DNA from: Bacteroidota bacterium
GTDB taxonomy: Bacteria > Bacteroidota > Rhodothermia > Rhodothermales > UBA10348
DNA length: 7,255 nucleotides
Direction of reading: 5' to 3'
Assembly (NCBI GenBank): GCA_024640835.1
Contig: JAHEEH010000083.1
Span: forward strand, 1-7,255
The position numbers and the translations under genes were made by a program. The notes below the pieces were generated by a model. The model saw only the letters and a list, made by a program, of their open reading frames with translations, did not search any database and was not told the origin of the DNA. Shown here in pieces: positions 5,587 to 7,255 of the stretch; within the stretch, counting starts at the first letter, position 1, and each line of letters opens with the position of its first letter.

Positions 5587-7104
5587 TCAGTTTCGCACGG
5601 GGATGGTGTCCACACGGCGATAGCCGGCGAGTCCCTCCTTCTTGGAGGTCATGCCTTCGGCCCGGCCCATGCCCACCGTCATCAGGCGGCTGAGCGCGAT
5701 GCCGTTGTCCACGTAGAACTGCTCGACCGCCTTGGCTCGGTCAGCCGACAGCTCCTGCGTGCGACGCTCGCCGGGAGCGGCCCAACCCTCGACGCGGGCG
5801 TTGAGGTTGGGGCACTCGCCCAGGATCTCCAGGTTCTCCTGCAGCTTGCCGCGGGCTTCCTCGGAAAGCGTGGAGGAGTTGCGGTCGAAGAAGACCGGGT
5901 TCATCTCCTCGATCTCGCGGCAGATGGCGGCCTCGTACAGGGCCACGGAGATCTGCAGGGTCCGGGAGACCGTGCCGCCGCAGTTGGTCACGGTCAGGGT
6001 CACCGTGTACGTGCCGGGCTCCGCGAACGTATGGGACGGATTCGCCTCCGCGGACGTGGAGCCGTCACCGAAGTCCCACGCGTACGTGACCGGGGCAGAG
6101 CCGCGAACGTTGCCCGTGAACCGCACGGCGGTCCGCGTGTCGGGCGTCATGCTCGACGGATTGATCGCGATGATCTCGGCCGCCTCGCAGGGATCCTCGA
6201 CGGTCACGGTGCAGGACCGGCTGTCGGTTCCGCGGCCGTTGCCGTTCGAAGCGGTGAAGGTCACCGTGTAGGTGCCCTCGGGACGGAACCCGTGCGATGC
6301 CGTCATGCCGGTCGCGCTGGTGCCGTCACCGAAGTTCCAGGAGCCGACGACCGGCTTGGAAGCATTCTCGTTCACCGAGCCCGTGAAGGTCACCGGCGAG
6401 CCGGTGTCCACGACGCCCTCGGGGCAGATCAGGTCGGTGACCATGACCGGCTTGAACGACGCCACGATGAACTTGAAGCCCAGCGTGTGCCAGCCCAGCA
6501 GGTCGCCAGGGCCGAACTCGCCGTCCTGGTCGTCATCCCGGCCGTCCGAGTTCTGGTCGCCGAAGAGGTACGCGGCGCCCGTCTCCACGAAGAAGGACAC
6601 CTTCTCGCCCAGCCTGAAGTCGAGACCGATGCCGGCCAGCGGTCCGAAGGCCGCCTTGCTCTCCTCTGCAGCCGTCTGGCTGGCATACGAGAGGGTTTTG
6701 CCGAAGCTGGCGCCGAGGCCCAGCTGGAAGAACGGCGCTACCGAGCCCGTGCCCAGACGCTTGCGCGAGATGAGCTGCACTCCGATGCGCGTGCCGTCTC
6801 CCGGCGTGTCGTCGTCCGCGTCGAAGTCGTTGATGTCGTCAAAGGCACTGTACGCAACCGCCAGGCCCAGGGAATAGGTCGAGCTGAAGTTGTGCCCGAA
6901 TTCGAGGCCGGCATGCAGCGGGGTGACGTCGTCCGAGCTGAACTCGAACAGGCCGCCGCCGTTGTCGCCCTTGTAGTAGGATAGACCGACTCGCGGTCTC
7001 AGGTACCAACTTCCGTCGGCGCTGTCCTGTGCGACGGCCACGGGGGCCAGCACGGGCAGGGCGGTCATGACCGCCAGCAGGATGATCGGGAGCCGAGTTT
7101 TCAT
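5587..7104 (-). CDS. Outer-membrane beta-barrel / two PKD domains / OmpA-like protein
   Basis: A 505-residue envelope protein, probably structural. Residues 1-25 are a signal peptide ending AVA before Gln26. Residues about 31-218 look like an outer-membrane beta-barrel with alternating strands and acidic loops. The loop at 183-194 has a DQNSDGRDDDQDG calcium-binding-like pattern (compare thrombospondin type 3 repeats). Two PKD domains follow, about 227-303 and 306-387, each with the FGDG signature (WNFGDG 256-261, WDFGDG 343-348) and GTYTVT. An OmpA C-terminal-like domain spans about 398-503: FFDRNSSTLSEEAR (405-418), ARVEGW (436-441), LSADRAKAV (452-460), MGRAEG (479-484), YRRVDT (495-500). 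The ligand loop normally GHTD reads GWAA (440-443), so the usual diaminopimelate-binding Asp is missing. Six cysteines fall as one pair per domain. Start: ATG 7104 has GGAGGA (7115-7110) 5 nt upstream and opens a proper signal peptide, so the longer in-frame start at 7191 is rejected. It lies 64 nt after gltA, same strand. Confidence 0.93.
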   Translation of the reverse strand: MKTRLPIILLAVMTALPVLAPVAVAQDSADGSWYLRPRVGLSYYKGDNGGGLFEFSSDDVTPLHAGLEFGHNFSSTYSLGLAVAYSAFDDINDFDADDDTPGDGTRIGVQLISRKRLGTGSVAPFFQLGLGASFGKTLSYASQTAAEESKAAFGPLAGIGLDFRLGEKVSFFVETGAAYLFGDQNSDGRDDDQDGEFGPGDLLGWHTLGFKFIVASFKPVMVTDLICPEGVVDTGSPVTFTGSVNENASKPVVGSWNFGDGTSATGMTASHGFRPEGTYTVTFTASNGNGRGTDSRSCTVTVEDPCEAAEIIAINPSSMTPDTRTAVRFTGNVRGSAPVTYAWDFGDGSTSAEANPSHTFAEPGTYTVTLTVTNCGGTVSRTLQISVALYEAAICREIEEMNPVFFDRNSSTLSEEARGKLQENLEILGECPNLNARVEGWAAPGERRTQELSADRAKAVEQFYVDNGIALSRLMTVGMGRAEGMTSKKEGLAGYRRVDTIPVRN

Positions 7105-7109
7105 CGCGT

Positions 7110-7115
7110 TCCTCC
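7110..7115 (-). promoter_or_regulatory. Ribosome binding site fixing the OmpA-like gene start
   Basis: GGAGGA on the minus strand, 5 nt before ATG 7104, is the strongest Shine-Dalgarno in the window. It decides the start in favour of the signal peptide rather than the 29-codon upstream extension. A TTGACT resembling a -35 box lies further up in the gltA gap but has no matching -10, so a separate promoter is not called. Confidence 0.8.
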
Positions 7116-7168
7116 GAAGAACGAGTAGTTTGCAGTCAAGCGTACCGGGTAGTGCACGATCCCGCGCA

Positions 7169-7255
7169 TCAACGCTGATCCAGGGGTACATAGTTCCGCT
7201 CGGTCGCGCCCGTGTAGATCTGGCGCGGCCGATAGATCCGCGTCGTCGGGTCGTT
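7169..7255 (-). CDS. gltA: Citrate synthase, C-terminal end only
   Basis: The frame entering from the right edge gives 28 residues and a TGA stop at 7171-7169. It contains TTRIYRPRQIYTG followed by ERNYVPLDQR at the C-terminus. The RPRQ(L/I)YTG block near the end is characteristic of the hexameric (E. coli GltA-like) type of citrate synthase, which condenses acetyl-CoA and oxaloacetate in the TCA cycle. The rest of the gene, including the catalytic His and Asp residues, lies outside the window. No terminator is visible in the 64 nt between this stop and the OmpA-like gene, so read-through into it is possible. The function appears unrelated to the envelope genes. Confidence 0.88.
   Translation of the reverse strand, partial: NDPTTRIYRPRQIYTGATERNYVPLDQR

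Noticed and set aside
5499..5693. Plus-strand 64-codon frame after the zinc-ribbon frame
   Set aside because: It runs through the terminator hairpin and into antisense of the OmpA-like gene, has no ribosome site and shows no protein-like pattern.
5527..6984. Plus-strand open frame of 485 codons opposite the OmpA-like gene
   Set aside because: It begins within the terminator hairpin and runs antisense to a gene with signal peptide, PKD and OmpA motifs; the product shows no domain.
7105..7191. 29-codon N-terminal extension of the OmpA-like protein from an ATG at 7191
   Set aside because: It would overlap the citrate synthase 3' end and bury the signal peptide. The strong GGAGGA fixes the start at 7104.

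Overview
The window is GC-rich bacterial DNA carrying cell-envelope genes. It holds four intact genes, two genes cut by the window edges, and one small gene that looks interrupted. The host is Gram-negative: there is an OmpA-type outer-membrane protein, an MrdA/RodA elongation pair and several export signals. The divergent secreted HExxH protease, the PKD-OmpA protein and the DUF1028 protein next to mrdA-rodA recall Gemmatimonadota or a related high-GC soil or marine phylum. That placement is inference from gene style only.

Layout. At the left edge, reading left (771 to 1), is the N-terminal 257 residues of a secreted gluzincin-like metalloprotease. A divergent intergenic region of about 280 bp follows. 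Reading right is a compact run: mrdA (penicillin-binding protein 2, 1054-2880), rodA (SEDS glycosyltransferase, 2884-4143, 3 nt gap), a DUF1028 protein with a C-terminal peptidoglycan-binding-like domain (4213-5277), and a small double-CxxC zinc-ribbon/one-TM reading frame (5274-5459). The last overlaps its neighbour by ATGA and is interrupted by an amber codon at position 7. A strong hairpin at 5532-5563 separates this run from two genes reading left. These are an outer-membrane beta-barrel/PKD/PKD/OmpA protein (7104-5587) and, upstream of it, the last 28 residues of citrate synthase (gltA, 7255-7169).

Working together: MrdA (transpeptidase) and RodA (glycan polymerase) form the core elongasome synthase. 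The DUF1028 protein downstream is a predicted exported or membrane-anchored protein with a wall-binding-like module, so a wall-related role is plausible but unproven. The OmpA-like protein would normally tie the outer membrane to peptidoglycan, but its ligand loop is altered. mreB, mreC and mreD, the usual upstream partners of mrdA, are not in the window.

No RNA gene, CRISPR array, insertion sequence or phage feature was seen. The best candidates for a second look are the amber-interrupted zinc-ribbon frame, the altered OmpA loop, and the DUF1028 gene in a cell-wall synthesis run. I found no clear sign of a wholly new multi-gene system.
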